Assembly (NCBI GenBank): GCA_022984795.1
Contig: JALIHJ010000004.1
Span: 248,001-312,000, forward strand
Length of the DNA: 64,000 nt
Source of the DNA: Fabrea salina
Lineage: Eukaryota > Ciliophora > Heterotrichea > Heterotrichida > Fabreidae
Direction of reading: 5' to 3'
In this document: in pieces, positions 32,815 to 42,215 of the stretch
How the letters are laid out: every line of letters begins with the position of its first letter
Position numbering within the stretch: position 1 is the first letter of the stretch
Program-made: the position numbers and the translations under genes
The notes under the pieces: model-generated
Database searches by the model: none
Told to the model about the DNA's origin: nothing
Seen by the model: only the letters and a program-made list of their open reading frames with translations

Positions 32815-33381
32815 ATGGATACCTTTTGCGCCAATCCTCACTGCAAAGGAGCTGAGTACTTATGCCCCTGCAAGAAGTCTCTTTTCTACATCTGTGACTG
32901 CAAGAAAGTACGCTCCAAACATATGGAACACGGGCCTAAAACCATTCCTTACAAACAAGTAATAAACTATCTGTCAGCACTAGAACAGAAGTGTTTTGAA
33001 CAGAAACAAAGCTTAATCAAGAAAACAAACGACTACATCAAAAGTGTTTTGCAGACTTCTCAAACAATCCAAAGGAACTTAAAAAACATCCGAAAGTTCT
33101 GTACAGACTTAAAGCAACAACTCACTTGCATTTCTACTAGGGCTCAATGCTTCAACTCTAAGTTCGGCGACTTCCGCAAGAAAAAACTTAAGTTAGAAAC
33201 TGAAAAAGCTGTTTGTTTCCAAGTACACTACTTCAACCCTTTGTTTGGAATTGAAAAACTGTACCCAAAAGACTTCGAAAGACTCAAAGTTACTTGGGGT
33301 GGAACTTCAACACTCCAAGTTCCTTCAAAGTTTACAGCCAGAAAAACCCTTCCAAACTTCATCGAAAGATTTCTCATTTAA
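32815..33381 (+). CDS. Cysteine-rich (B-box-like) protein
   Basis: 188 residues. The N-terminal 45 residues carry a Cys/His cluster (CANPHCKGAEYLCPCKKSLFYICDC...HMEHGPKT) resembling a B-box or related zinc site, then coiled coil (LEQKCFEQKQSLIKKTNDYIKSVLQTSQTIQRNLKNIRKF) and a C-terminal part without known domain. The finger plus coiled coil recalls ciliate B-box proteins, but the family call is tentative. Confidence 0.75.
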   Translation: MDTFCANPHCKGAEYLCPCKKSLFYICDCKKVRSKHMEHGPKTIPYKQVINYLSALEQKCFEQKQSLIKKTNDYIKSVLQTSQTIQRNLKNIRKFCTDLKQQLTCISTRAQCFNSKFGDFRKKKLKLETEKAVCFQVHYFNPLFGIEKLYPKDFERLKVTWGGTSTLQVPSKFTARKTLPNFIERFLI

Positions 33382-33445
33382 GTTGAGTCAATTCTCAGAT
33401 GATAATAATTAGTATTACTTAAAAGTTCTTCATGCTAAGTAAATC

Positions 33446-33970
33446 TTACATTTGTTCAAAGTCTTCGTAACTAATCTGGCCGTTGGTGTCTATATTAGCT
33501 AACTCAAACATTTCGTTGACTTCGTTTTCGTTAACAGTGACTTCAAGTTTGCTTTGCAAAGCACTTTTGATCTCACTTACAGTGGTTTGTCCCTTTTCTC
33601 TTTTGTCAAAGATTTTAAAAGTGTCTTTGATTTCCTGTTCTCGGCCTCCAGAGTGGTACCTTCTAGTGACTATCCCCAAGAGTTCGTTCCACTCCAAAAA
33701 GTTGCGTCGGGGGTCAATGTTGTTGTTGAGCAGCTCTTGCTCAAACTCTTTGCTAGTCATCCGCCAGAACCCGAAGTTCCATAGAATCCCTCTGACGTAG
33801 TTCATCTGGATAACTCCTGGTTGGTCCTCTGTTTCGTACAACTTAACTGCTGTGCTCAAGTCATCTACCTACTTAGGAGTTACTAAGTACTCTGGCAACT
33901 TAGGTGCTTGCTTCGTAGTGCTTTTTGAGCTTTGGTTAGTGTTTTTGCTCCTAATGAAGTTGCGGGCCAT
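33446..33970 (-). CDS. EF-hand protein (calmodulin-like), one 15-nt intron
   Basis: 169 residues. Exon 1 encodes MARNFIRSKNTNQSSK...PEYL and joins through a phase-0 intron at 33869-33883 (GTAACTCCTAAGTAG, ends in an in-frame TAG) to VDDLSTAVKLYETED. Four EF-hand-like units; the only canonical loop is the last (DTNGQISYEDFEQM, ending at the C-terminus), with DKREKGQTTVSE less regular. It may be a centrin-like or DRC-type axonemal protein. Confidence 0.85.
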
Positions 33971-33998
33971 TGCAGTTATTTTAATTTAAGTTAAGAAA

Positions 33999-34640
33999 TT
34001 AATATTTACACACCAAGTAACCAAAGCAAGACTTTTTTCGGAGCTGCTTAACCAGTCTAGCTACACAGGGGTTAAGTTGTGCGCACCTTTCAATGACTTG
34101 GGGTTCCCACTCTAAGTTGAGAACTAGGAACCTAAAAACGTCCACATAGCCCCACCTAGCTGCTACTTCCAAAGCAGTTTCTGTTTCGTCTTCCAGCACA
34201 GAGCTTACTCTGTGGTCAGCTCCTTTTTGAACTAAAAACTTAACTACTTGCAAGAGTCCGTGCTTAGCTGCTACGTAAAGCAAGGTTTGTCCTTGGAAGT
34301 TGCGTCTGTTGAGTAAACTCAAAGGATGGGTGTTAGAAATATACTTAGCGTAAACATCTTCTTCAAGGTCTTCTTGGAGTTGTTTGAGGTCGTGGGGAGT
34401 TCCACGACAGGCACACTCAAATACCCTAAACTCGCGTCTTGAGTCAAGCAAAGCCAGTGCAAACTCAGAAAAAGGCTTTGGTGAAGAGTCTTTAGGGAAC
34501 TGGTGGATCTCTGAAAGCAGTGAGTTTAAGTCAGAGTGAAGAGTCACTTCGTGGGTTCTAAACAAGTAAATTGCTTTGATAACATTCCTAAGCAAAACCC
34601 ATCTGTTCTTTCTAGGCTTTTGAACAGTGCACTCAGACAT
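33999..34640 (-). CDS. Ankyrin-repeat protein
   Basis: 213 residues. The C-terminal half has two to three ankyrin repeats (NFQGQTLLYVAAKHGLLQVVKFLVQKGADHRV and ETALEVAARWGYVDVFRFLVLNLEW). The N-terminal half (VLLRNVIKAIYLFRTHEVTLHSDLNSLL) is of unknown type. Ends in a Cys- and Lys-containing tail (KKSCFGYLVCKY). Probably a scaffold. Confidence 0.85.
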   Translation of the reverse strand: MSECTVQKPRKNRWVLLRNVIKAIYLFRTHEVTLHSDLNSLLSEIHQFPKDSSPKPFSEFALALLDSRREFRVFECACRGTPHDLKQLQEDLEEDVYAKYISNTHPLSLLNRRNFQGQTLLYVAAKHGLLQVVKFLVQKGADHRVSSVLEDETETALEVAARWGYVDVFRFLVLNLEWEPQVIERCAQLNPCVARLVKQLRKKSCFGYLVCKY

Positions 34641-34695
34641 CTATAAATAGGAGAAAATTTAAGCAACCATCCCTACCAACTTTATAATTAAGCAT

Positions 34696-35142
34696 CTAAA
34701 CAGCTTGAGACATAGTTCCTTCTTTTTTGACTTGTCCGAGTAAACTCTTGTGGATGTGAGGAATCACTCCTCCTCCTGCAATCGTGGCTTTAATCAGTGA
34801 GTCAAGTTCTTCGTCGCCCCGGATAGCCAACTGCAAGTGCCTAGGAGTGATTCTTTTCACCTTCATGTCTTTGCTGGCGTTGCCTGCGAGTTCCAGCACT
34901 TCGGCAGTCAAGTACTCCATCACGGCAGCTGCGTACACAGCCGCAGTTCCTCCTACTCTCTGAGCCGCACTCATTCTTTCTTTTAAAAAGCGGTGGAGTC
35001 TCCCCACTGGAAACTGCAGACCTGCCCTTATGGAGCGTGACTTTGGAGTAGTTTTAGTTTTGACTGGCACTGCTTTGCCTCCTTTGCCGCCTTTGCCACC
35101 TTTCCCGCCTTTTGTTTTTGCAACCTATTTAGCACTTACCAT
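34696..35142 (-). CDS. Histone H2A.Z, intron directly after the start codon
   Basis: 143 residues. The ATG (35142-35140) is followed at once by a phase-0 15-nt intron at 35125-35139 (GTAAGTGCTAAATAG); exon 2 begins [25 protein letters not shown]. The body is H2[98 protein letters not shown]. The extended acidic patch and [10 protein letters not shown] distinguish it from the canonical H2A at 42.3 kb. The N-tail of GGK repeats, five lysines with GGK spacing, is suited to multiple acetylation. Confidence 0.96.
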
Positions 35143-35175
35143 TTTTAAATTACAAAGCTAGTCTGAAGTTTTAGG

Positions 35176-36171
35176 TTAAATCCTTATAGTGCTGTTGAGG
35201 TAACCAGTAGAAGGCACCATAACTGTTGTATATACTGAAGTGGGGTTCAGCACTGGGAAAGTTGACAGTACCTTAAAAAGGTCTTCAGGCTCCAAGTTTT
35301 CTTGCCCGATTGACTCCAGCATGTCAATAGCAGTTTGCCTGCGTTTGTTGTCTCTCGCAGGTTCTTCTTCCCAGTGGTCGTAGTTAGTCTGAACTAAGTA
35401 CCATTTGTCTTCTGTAAGAGGCCAGTAGTCTTCATAAATAAACCTGCCTCTTGTAATCACACTCCCGTGGGTCTCTACGTCTCCTAAAATGTAGTAAGAA
35501 GGAGCTGTGACTTGGGTGTGCTCCAAAAAGTCCACTACTTCTTCGTAGGTGTTTAGGTTTGTCAAAGCTTTCCGGATCTGCCAAAGGTCCCCTTTGAACC
35601 CCATCATGAGAGCTAAGTTGTTCAGCCACCTTTCGTCGTTGTTTCTTTGGTTGAGACTCACACTGAACACTCCTGGCTTCATTCCAGTGCAAACTCCTAA
35701 GTACCAAGCAAACCCTGTGATCTTGAACAGCAGCTTTCCTTGTTGGTAAACGTCAATGTTCACTGTGGTCCTCCGCAAAAAGTCCTCAATGTCGTAGTCA
35801 AGGTTTCTGGCGTGCACAATAGTTCCGTTCTTCATTCGGGCAACAATTGAAGTGCAGTAAGCATTGTACTCGTACATGTAGTTGAGGAACACTGCTTCGT
35901 TGTAAGTGATGTTAGCAGCCTGCGCCAAACCCCTGAGTTCTAGCTTGAACTCTTCGTCTAAGTAGCCCAAGTCCAGCAACTTAGGGAGTGAGTCTAACTT
36001 TTCAGGAGAACCGTAGTGCTCCACGTAGTAGTCAGAGAGCTGTTTTATAGTGCTTGCAAAAGGCTTTTGGATGTGGACCCAGCGAGTTTCAGGAGGGTCA
36101 TCTAAGTTGAGGTTAAAAGTTTGGGGAATTTTGTCTGCGAAAGCAAAAGCCAAAAACACTAGCCACCACAT
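35176..36171 (-). CDS. Acid ceramidase / NAAA-like N-terminal nucleophile hydrolase
   Basis: 331 residues with signal peptide (MWWLVFLAFAFADK). The putative nucleophile Cys is in NAYCTSIVARMKNGTIVHARNLDYD, matching the CTSIVA...IHGRNMDF site of acid ceramidase and N-acylethanolamine acid amidase. Further marks: RTTVNIDVYQQGKLLFKITGFAWYLGVCTGMKPGVFSVSLNQR, GDLWQIRKAL, APSYYILGD, LVQTNYDHWEE, RRQTAIDML, and NPTSVYTTVM. These enzymes are cleaved autocatalytically before the Cys in the lysosome. Some N-glycosylation sites are visible. Confidence 0.92.
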   Translation of the reverse strand: MWWLVFLAFAFADKIPQTFNLNLDDPPETRWVHIQKPFASTIKQLSDYYVEHYGSPEKLDSLPKLLDLGYLDEEFKLELRGLAQAANITYNEAVFLNYMYEYNAYCTSIVARMKNGTIVHARNLDYDIEDFLRRTTVNIDVYQQGKLLFKITGFAWYLGVCTGMKPGVFSVSLNQRNNDERWLNNLALMMGFKGDLWQIRKALTNLNTYEEVVDFLEHTQVTAPSYYILGDVETHGSVITRGRFIYEDYWPLTEDKWYLVQTNYDHWEEEPARDNKRRQTAIDMLESIGQENLEPEDLFKVLSTFPVLNPTSVYTTVMVPSTGYLNSTIRI

Positions 36172-36195
36172 TTACCGAACTGGTACAATAAAAGC

Positions 36196-37692
36196 ATGGT
36201 TTTTTCGAAGCTCAGAAGAATAATTCAAGAATGGGGCATTAAAGCCCAACTTGAAGGATTTTTGATTTTGACGGTAACGTTGAGCACATTGATCTTTCTT
36301 TTAATGACGATGGGAGAAGTTCAATGGTACAAATCCCAGATTGAAGCTGAAACAAAGGACATAATTGAGTCAAGGATCAAAAGCACGACAAAAACTCTAC
36401 TGCAAGTAAGAGAACTCAATGTAAAGAACTTTTTTGAAAGTAAAGTAAACTTTTTAAACACTTACAAGCAACTGTTCAATGGCACATGAATCGTGTGAAG
36501 AAGAACCTACATGGCATGAAGATTATGAAAAAGCCGAATGTGGAGTCTTCTACATCAGCAGTCTAGTTGACGAAAGTACAAATGCCACAGACCAAGCAAA
36601 AAATTTCCACTGAAGCATGCGATGCTATTCAAAAAGGACTGACTCCACAAGTTGATAAGTTTTTTGTTGGCTTTGAAAATGGGCTACTGTATCTTTACCC
36701 TGGAGATGAGGATAGAAGGAGATGAATTGATTCCAATAGAAAGGGAATGGTACTACGGATCCATAAACGAAAAAAACGACACTTACAATATAACTGAACC
36801 CTACGGAACTTATGAAGACGAAGAAAAACTTGTAATTACCCTTTCTAGTAGAATAGATCAAGATAAAGTTGCTGGAATAGACATTAAACTAAAAGAACTC
36901 GAAGATTTCTTAAGTGTAGAGCCTTACTGGTTTCCCAGGTCACTTAAAGAAGAACTAAAAGAAATCCAAACTTTTGAAGATGAAAACTGGGTATTTGAAA
37001 TGCTTGTAAGTGAAAGAGGCCTTATAGTTACCAACCCTTCCAAAGTCAGCAACGCAACCTCAGTTGACGAACTCAATGAAAGATTCAATTCAACTAACTT
37101 CAACAAAAACTGCACTGACATGGATGATTACCAATATGGCCAGAAGAACGTGGCTTACGAAGAAAAAGACTACAAGGTCATTTGCAAGGAAGTTAAGTTC
37201 CCTAACTACACCTACTACTACTTACTACTAGTTAACCAAACAAAAATAGAAGAAAAGTACAACAAGATCATAGAAGGCAACAACTACCTAAACACAAGTT
37301 TCTACTCAGTACTGGCAGTTATAGTCTTCTTGTTGCTTTTAATGGTGCTCCTAATATACTGGATAGTGGGAAACATCGTTAGGGAACTTGAAATAGTGCA
37401 GAAAATCCTTGAAAAAATGATTAAAGGAGGACTGTTTGGGAAACTTACAAGTGACTTACGCGGAGATGAATTCGAAGAACTGAAAAACGGAGTCCCTGAC
37501 TTAGTTGAGTCAATTAAGTACAAAATAACCCAAATCAACCAACAAGAAGACGCCTTCCAAAGGTTTCGCTGGAGAGTGACTAGACCAAGTGATGAAATGT
37601 TATACGACAACTGGGAAACCACCATCTACTCCCGCAACGAGCTACGACTGGACTACCGTTCTATCCGCAAAGTTATCCAAGAAATTAACTAA
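36196..37692 (+). pseudogene. Sensor-like two-TM protein (double-Cache/HAMP type) with three frame breaks
   Basis: Coding-like DNA in four segments, with changes of frame at about 36487, 36611 and 36723, all of the +1 kind. The N-terminus has a TM helix (FLILTVTLSTLIFLLMTMG); the middle resembles a Cache sensor (FENGLLYLYPGDEDRR then IPIEREWYYGSI, several N-glycosylation sites); a second TM (VLAVIVFLLLLMVLLIYWIV) leads to a HAMP-like helix (NIVRELEIVQKILEKMIKGGL) and a cytosolic tail. The sequence between the breaks remains protein-like. Either a recently decaying gene, assembly errors or unusual recoding. 15-nt introns cannot account for it, since they preserve frame. Confidence 0.65.
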
Positions 37693-39234
37693 CTACTGTT
37701 TAAGCAATTTATAAATTAAGAAGTTGCACCTTGCCAGAACAAATTCTTCAGACTGGACTCCGGGTTTGGTGAACTCTAGAGTCTTTTTGGTTTTTATGTT
37801 TGTGAGTGCTTCTAAAAGGGCCAAGTCATCTGTGAGTTTCCAGTTACTAGTTTCTTGGACCTTGAGTTTCTTTAGTTTACTGAGTTTTTGTGACTTAGTT
37901 AATTGACCAAACTTAGCAAGAGCTCTGGTGATACTTGCAAGTGTTTTGAGTTTCTGGAAGTCCAAAGTAGCTTCTCCAAGCATTATATCTGTTGCGTTTA
38001 ACTTGGAAGCTTCAGTTAAAGCAGTGAAGAGTTCTAAGTAATGTTTTTGTTTAGACAGGAGTTTTTGGAAGTTTTGGCCAAGAGTGCAGGAAACCTCCAC
38101 AATTAACGCAAAGAAACTGCTGTAGTTATGCATTGCTTCTTTGGAAATAAGGTCTTTCTTTCTAGTAATCAAATGCTCAGGCTCGTAAAAAAGGTGCAGT
38201 AAAAGTTCGTTTTTCTTTTCAAAAGGAACTTTGAGCTCCCTGTGTCTTTTAGCTGCTTTTTTAGGAGGAGAACTTTGAGTTGTGTTAGGTCTTTTAAGCG
38301 GAAGGTTTAGTTTCTGGTGGAACTTTTCTAAGCTTTTGAAGGAGAAGTGCTTAAGGAAGTACTTAGTTTCTACTGAGTGTTCTTTTTCCCACCTTACTAA
38401 GTAAAAGTCTTTGTTAAATACTTGCTTGTAGGAAATTATTTCTTTGAGTTGGGGTTCAGCCAAGGTAGACTTGGGGAACTTAGCAAACTGCTCTTCTTCT
38501 ACCCACAAAGTGTAGTGGGGCGAAAACCCAAGGTACCTTACAAGGCAGCTTCGGTTGGGCTTGACACTGTAAACATTAGCTACTTGGAGGCACTCGTTTC
38601 TGCATAAACAACAAAACCCGAAGTAGGGCCTCTTAGCTAGTTCAGGTTCACAGGAAACGTGGAACTTGGACAAGCACCTACTGCATTTGGTGCTTTGACT
38701 GCTTAGTTGGCTAAAACACTTCTAAGTAAGAGTTACCATGCAGTTCTTAGTGCACACAAAGCACCTTTGGTTATTAGGTAGACAGGAACTGTGGTAAGCT
38801 CTTTTGCAGTAGTTGCAAGTTAAGTTTGGAGATTCCAGTCTGCACAAGAAGCAGTTTGTGAAAAAAGAACCCTTGAAGTAGTTTACAGTTGGAAACACAG
38901 AAGGCAGCTTGTAAAGCGACTTTATGGGAGGCAGAATTATTTTTCTTTCAGATTGGAAGAGTTCTTTGCAGTCTATTTGGAGAGGAAAGTTAAGTTCTGG
39001 GCTTATTCTGGGAGTTTGTGAGCTTTCAAAGTAACTTACGGAACTTGGAGTGTTAAGGGCTAATATGTCCAAGGGGGGCTTTTCTAAAGGGGAGTCTTTA
39101 ATGGAGTAGGCCAAAGGAAGTAGAGGTTTCAGAGTCACTTCAAAGTGGTGCAAGTCATTAGGATTCAGAACTTTTTCCAGAATAGAAAAGTCAACTATTT
39201 GGAACCAGCTGTCAATAGATATACTTTTGCCCAT
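37693..39234 (-). CDS. PHD-type zinc finger / chromodomain-like protein, one 15-nt intron
   Basis: 508 residues. An intron at 38722-38736 (GTAACTCTTACTTAG, phase 0 with terminal TAG) joins NQRCFVCTKNCM to KCFSQLSSQSTKCSRC. The joined centre holds two PHD-like fingers (CFLCRLESPNLTCNYCKRAYHSSC...CFVC; CSRCLSKFHVSC...CCLC), then a chromo-like segment (SCLVRYLGFSPHYTLWVEEEQF) and a second similar one (DFYLVRWEKEHSVETKYF), as at the start of CHD remodellers. No helicase follows; the C-terminal 250 residues are helical. Stop adjoins the stop of the sensor gene. Confidence 0.82.
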
Positions 39235-39261
39235 TTATATAGTGATTAATCATTTATAGTA

Positions 39262-40035
39262 ATGGCTTACGAAACTAACTTTGAGAAGTTCTTGATGCTA
39301 ATTATAACGGGAATAACTAACTTTGCTTCGCTCCCGGGACTCTACATACTGTACCACAAAGGGATGTTTCTTCACTTCCATATAGGAATGTTCACTATGG
39401 CAACTTCGTTTCTTTACCACTCACTTGAAGCGGTGCAGTGGGAGCAACTCTACCTGAACCAAGGAGGCTGGCACAAACTAGACAATATAGGGTCGATCTT
39501 GTGCTTCATACTGTTGATGGTTTACTGGATGGATAACTTACAAAAGAAAAAGGGGAACATTTATCACTCCAAAAACACCTGCACTACTGATATCCACCTT
39601 ATCATGGGAGGGACTGCTTTAACTTTGACCATGCAGGCCAAGCACCCCTGGCTTATCGAAAACACGGTAGTTCCTATCCTGGTGTTTTTGGTTTTACTTC
39701 TGATTAAGCTGGCTGTAGTAGGAACCAGTCGGCTCAATAAAAGGTTCTTCTTCAAAGGAATGCTTTTCATGGGGTTTGGAGTGATGTGCTTTGTAAGGGG
39801 CTTAGACGACCAAACTGATTACTTAAGGTTCTGGCACGGGTGCTGGCACTGTGGAGTTGGACTCAGCAGTTTCTATTTGTGGCAAAGCATCGACAAAGAC
39901 AGGGAACTCAAGGGGTTCAAAGTAGCTAAGTACAAAAAGCAGAAGCGCTATAAGTTCTTGCCGGTGCTGAAGAACTTAGTGACTTTCAGGTTCTTCACCG
40001 ATGTGCCTGAAAAGCCTGAAATAAACAAAGTTTAA
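39262..40035 (+). CDS. Seven-TM protein of the Myomaker/TMEM8 (CREST) type (tentative)
   Basis: 257 residues with about seven hydrophobic helices. Polar residues inside helices match the CREST hydrolase pattern: LYHSLE after helix 2 (S..H type), KLDNIGSILC (D), and FWHGCWHCGVGLSS (H..H) in the last pair. TMEM8/Myomaker, PAQR receptors and alkaline ceramidases share this zinc-site pattern. A basic cytosolic tail (KYKKQKRYKF). Assignment by pattern only. Confidence 0.72.
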   Translation: MAYETNFEKFLMLIITGITNFASLPGLYILYHKGMFLHFHIGMFTMATSFLYHSLEAVQWEQLYLNQGGWHKLDNIGSILCFILLMVYWMDNLQKKKGNIYHSKNTCTTDIHLIMGGTALTLTMQAKHPWLIENTVVPILVFLVLLLIKLAVVGTSRLNKRFFFKGMLFMGFGVMCFVRGLDDQTDYLRFWHGCWHCGVGLSSFYLWQSIDKDRELKGFKVAKYKKQKRYKFLPVLKNLVTFRFFTDVPEKPEINKV

Positions 40036-40038
40036 TGA

Positions 40039-40308
40039 TTAAACACGCCACTCTAGAGCTTTGTCGTTTTTAGAGTACTTTTCAGCTTCTTCAAGTTTCT
40101 TTTTTTTGATTTGGGTTTCTGCGTAGCTCTTTTTGGAGAGTCCTTTCATTTGGTTCTCTTGCTGGCGGTTTTCAGCGGCTTCAAGGGCTTTTTGGCGCCT
40201 TTCTTCTCGTTGGGCGTCAGTCATCTTTTTGTTGTGGTACACTGGAGCCAAGTCTTTGTTGTTGTTGCCTTTGCTTGACTTTTTGGACTTAATGCAGCAA
40301 GATCCCAT
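40039..40308 (-). CDS. SVIP-like myristoylated VCP-interacting protein
   Basis: 89 residues starting MGSCCIKSKKSS (Gly-2 with double Cys: myristoylation and palmitoylation). It contains a perfect VCP-interacting motif R-x5-AA-xx-R (RQKALEAAENR) in the amphipathic helix DAQREERRQKALEAAENRQ, followed by Lys-rich helix. Size, lipid N-terminus and VIM match small VCP/p97-interacting protein, an ERAD inhibitor in animals. Stop is three bases from that of the convergent 7TM gene. Confidence 0.72.
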   Translation of the reverse strand: MGSCCIKSKKSSKGNNNKDLAPVYHNKKMTDAQREERRQKALEAAENRQQENQMKGLSKKSYAETQIKKKKLEEAEKYSKNDKALEWRV

Positions 40309-40320
40309 TTATAATTATAA

Positions 40321-41107
40321 TCACTGATTCATAGGAACTAAACTTAAAAGTTCTTGGTAGAACTTGGCAATCCACTGTTTGGCTTTTTTAGCTTCGTTTT
40401 TGATGTCTAGAATCTGGGTGTCTTGCATCACCATTTCAATAAGGGTGTTGTTTGAGTTTTGCCACACAAAGAACCCTAGCACTGACTTAGACCCTTTCAC
40501 CCAGTCTTCTTCTTCTGGGTTTAAGTCTGAGAAGTTCATAACTACTAAGGCCCCTTTGTAGAGTCTTACTACACGAGTTACCTCAGTAGGGGTTTTGGCT
40601 CCCTTTTTGGTTGTTTGTAACTTAGCGTCTAACAAGGAAGACCCCCCAAGTAACTTGATTTCGGTGTAACTTGTATCCCAGAGCAGCCTGTGTTCGGGTT
40701 CGTTCAGGACCTTCAGAATCAATTCTGAAGGAAGTGTTTCTTTAAAGTTGAGTTGTATATAAATAGCAGAGTCAACCTGCGAAAAGTACTTAAGTTGGAA
40801 CCAGTCCTTCTGCACTTCGTGAGTCCACTCGTAGTGGATAAGTAAGTGCTCCAAGTGCTTGATGCTTTTTAGACTTTGAGAGCCCTCTTCCAACTCAGGG
40901 ATGCTTTTAGATATTGATAAAGGAAGTTCTCCTGTGAGTTCTGGCAAGAAGAAACTGACTTGTCTAGGTTCTGAGTTAGGAGTTTTTGGACCTTTGGTTT
41001 TTAAGCACCTGAACAGGGTGCAGCTTCCTGATGCCTTTCTGTTCAGGAATATACGGGTTAGGTGTTCCCTAAGTGAAGTTTACGTCTCTAAGTTCGCAGC
41101 AGCCCAT
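40321..41107 (-). CDS. START-domain lipid-transfer protein, 5' part uncertain
   Basis: The main frame (40321 to about 40975) encodes a START domain (LEHLLIHYEWTHEVQKDWFQLKYF...KETLPSELILKVLNEPEHRLLWDTSYTEIKLLGG...EVTRVVRLYKGALVVMNFSD..KSVLGFFVWQNSNNTLIEMVMQ). It has no ATG of its own. Upstream an exon MGCCELRD (start 41107, myristoylation-type) with a 15-nt intron at 41069-41083 (GTAAACTTCACTTAG, phase 0) leads into GTPNPYIPEQKGIRKLHPVQVL in a frame that must shift by +1 near the run CCAAAAACTCC (about 40977-40987) to enter the START frame. An assembly error or real indel is possible. Confidence 0.68.
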
Positions 41108-41127
41108 TTATGCGTTTTTTACTATAA

Positions 41128-41331
41128 ATGAACGAGCCTAGTGAGTTCCTTAAAAAATTAATAGGCAGCCAAGTCAAGGTGAAACTTTTGGACGGAGAAG
41201 AACTAGAAGGAGTCTTGGAATCCCTGGACGCGCACCTGAACACTGCTTTGCGGGACGAAGAGGGCCTTGCAGTCATCAGAGGTAACAACGTGCTGTTCAT
41301 TACTCCACTTGCACAAAAAAGGAAACCCTAA
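41128..41331 (+). CDS. LSM6: U6 snRNA-associated Sm-like protein LSm6
   Basis: 67 residues, one Sm fold: NEPSEFLKKLIGSQVKVKLLDGEELEGVLESLDAHLNTALRDEEG (Sm1) and VIRGNNVLFI (Sm2; IRGNNV is typical of LSm6, as against IRCNNV in SmF). LSm6 is part of the LSm1-7 and LSm2-8 rings for mRNA decay and U6 stability. Short but complete. Divergent from the START gene. Confidence 0.9.
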   Translation: MNEPSEFLKKLIGSQVKVKLLDGEELEGVLESLDAHLNTALRDEEGLAVIRGNNVLFITPLAQKRKP

Positions 41332-41381
41332 GTACTTGTAAGGCTAAGTTATTAAAACACCTAATTGGCTTCACAGAAAAT

Positions 41382-42215
41382 ATGGACAAAGTATCAGAAG
41401 TGATAGTTCATCCCTTAGTGCTGCTCAGTGTAGTGGACCACTTCAACCGTGTTGCCAAAGACACCAACAAAAGAGTAGTTGGGTTGCTTCTGGGAGAAGC
41501 TTGGAAAGGACGCTTGGACATTTCTAACTCGTTTGCTTTGCCCTTTGAAGAAGACCCTCAGGACTCCAAAGTGTGGTTTATCGACCACGGGTACCTAGAG
41601 AGGATGTTCCACATGTTCAAGCGAATCAATGCCCGCGAAAAAATAGTAGGCTGGTACTCCACAGGCCCAGGAGTGAAAGCTCCCGACATCCAAATCAACG
41701 AAACTATGCGCAAGTACACTTCCAACCCTATTTTAGTGGTGATTGACGTAAGTTCAGCTGAAAGTCTCGAACTGCCCGCACAAGCCTACTACGCTAAAGA
41801 AGACGTCAACGAAGAAGGCAGCATCGTCAAAAACTTTGCACACCTACCTACTATTTTGGGTGCCTCTGAAGCCGAAGAAGTGGGGGTGGAGCACCTCCTC
41901 AGAGACGTGAGGGACGTAGCTGCTACTAACTTAGCCACTCAAACTCAAAACAAGATTGCAGCTCTTAAGGCAATGCTTTCTAGACTGCAGGTGATCCAAG
42001 ACTACATACAGGAAGTTCTAAACGGAGCCAAACCCAACCACGAGATCCTTTTCAAACTCCAGGAAGTCTTCAACCTAATTCCGAATACCAGTGTGCTGAA
42101 CCAAGCCTTTGCAGTGGACCAAAACGACAGTTACTTAACGCTGTACTTGGCTTCAGTAACTAGGAGTGTGCTAGCTCTTCACTCCTTGATAAATAACAAG
42201 ACTCAGTCAGCCTAA
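41382..42215 (+). CDS. RPN8: 26S proteasome regulatory subunit RPN8/PSMD7
   Basis: 277 residues. MPN domain (VIVHPLVLLSVVDHFNRVAKDTNKRVVGLLLGE, SFALPFEEDPQDSKVWFIDHGYLERMFHMFKRINAREKIVGWYSTGP, NPILVVIDV) without the JAMM metal motif, as in RPN8, followed by the VEHLLRDVRD and YLASVTRSVLALHSLINNK helices. It partners RPN11 in the lid. Near full family length but lacks the long KEKE tail of animal PSMD7. Confidence 0.96.
   Translation: MDKVSEVIVHPLVLLSVVDHFNRVAKDTNKRVVGLLLGEAWKGRLDISNSFALPFEEDPQDSKVWFIDHGYLERMFHMFKRINAREKIVGWYSTGPGVKAPDIQINETMRKYTSNPILVVIDVSSAESLELPAQAYYAKEDVNEEGSIVKNFAHLPTILGASEAEEVGVEHLLRDVRDVAATNLATQTQNKIAALKAMLSRLQVIQDYIQEVLNGAKPNHEILFKLQEVFNLIPNTSVLNQAFAVDQNDSYLTLYLASVTRSVLALHSLINNKTQSA

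Noticed and set aside
36196-36489. A separate 97-residue membrane protein
   Set aside because: The coding-like DNA continues past its stop in the +1 frame with matching sensor features, so it is the first segment of a larger broken gene.
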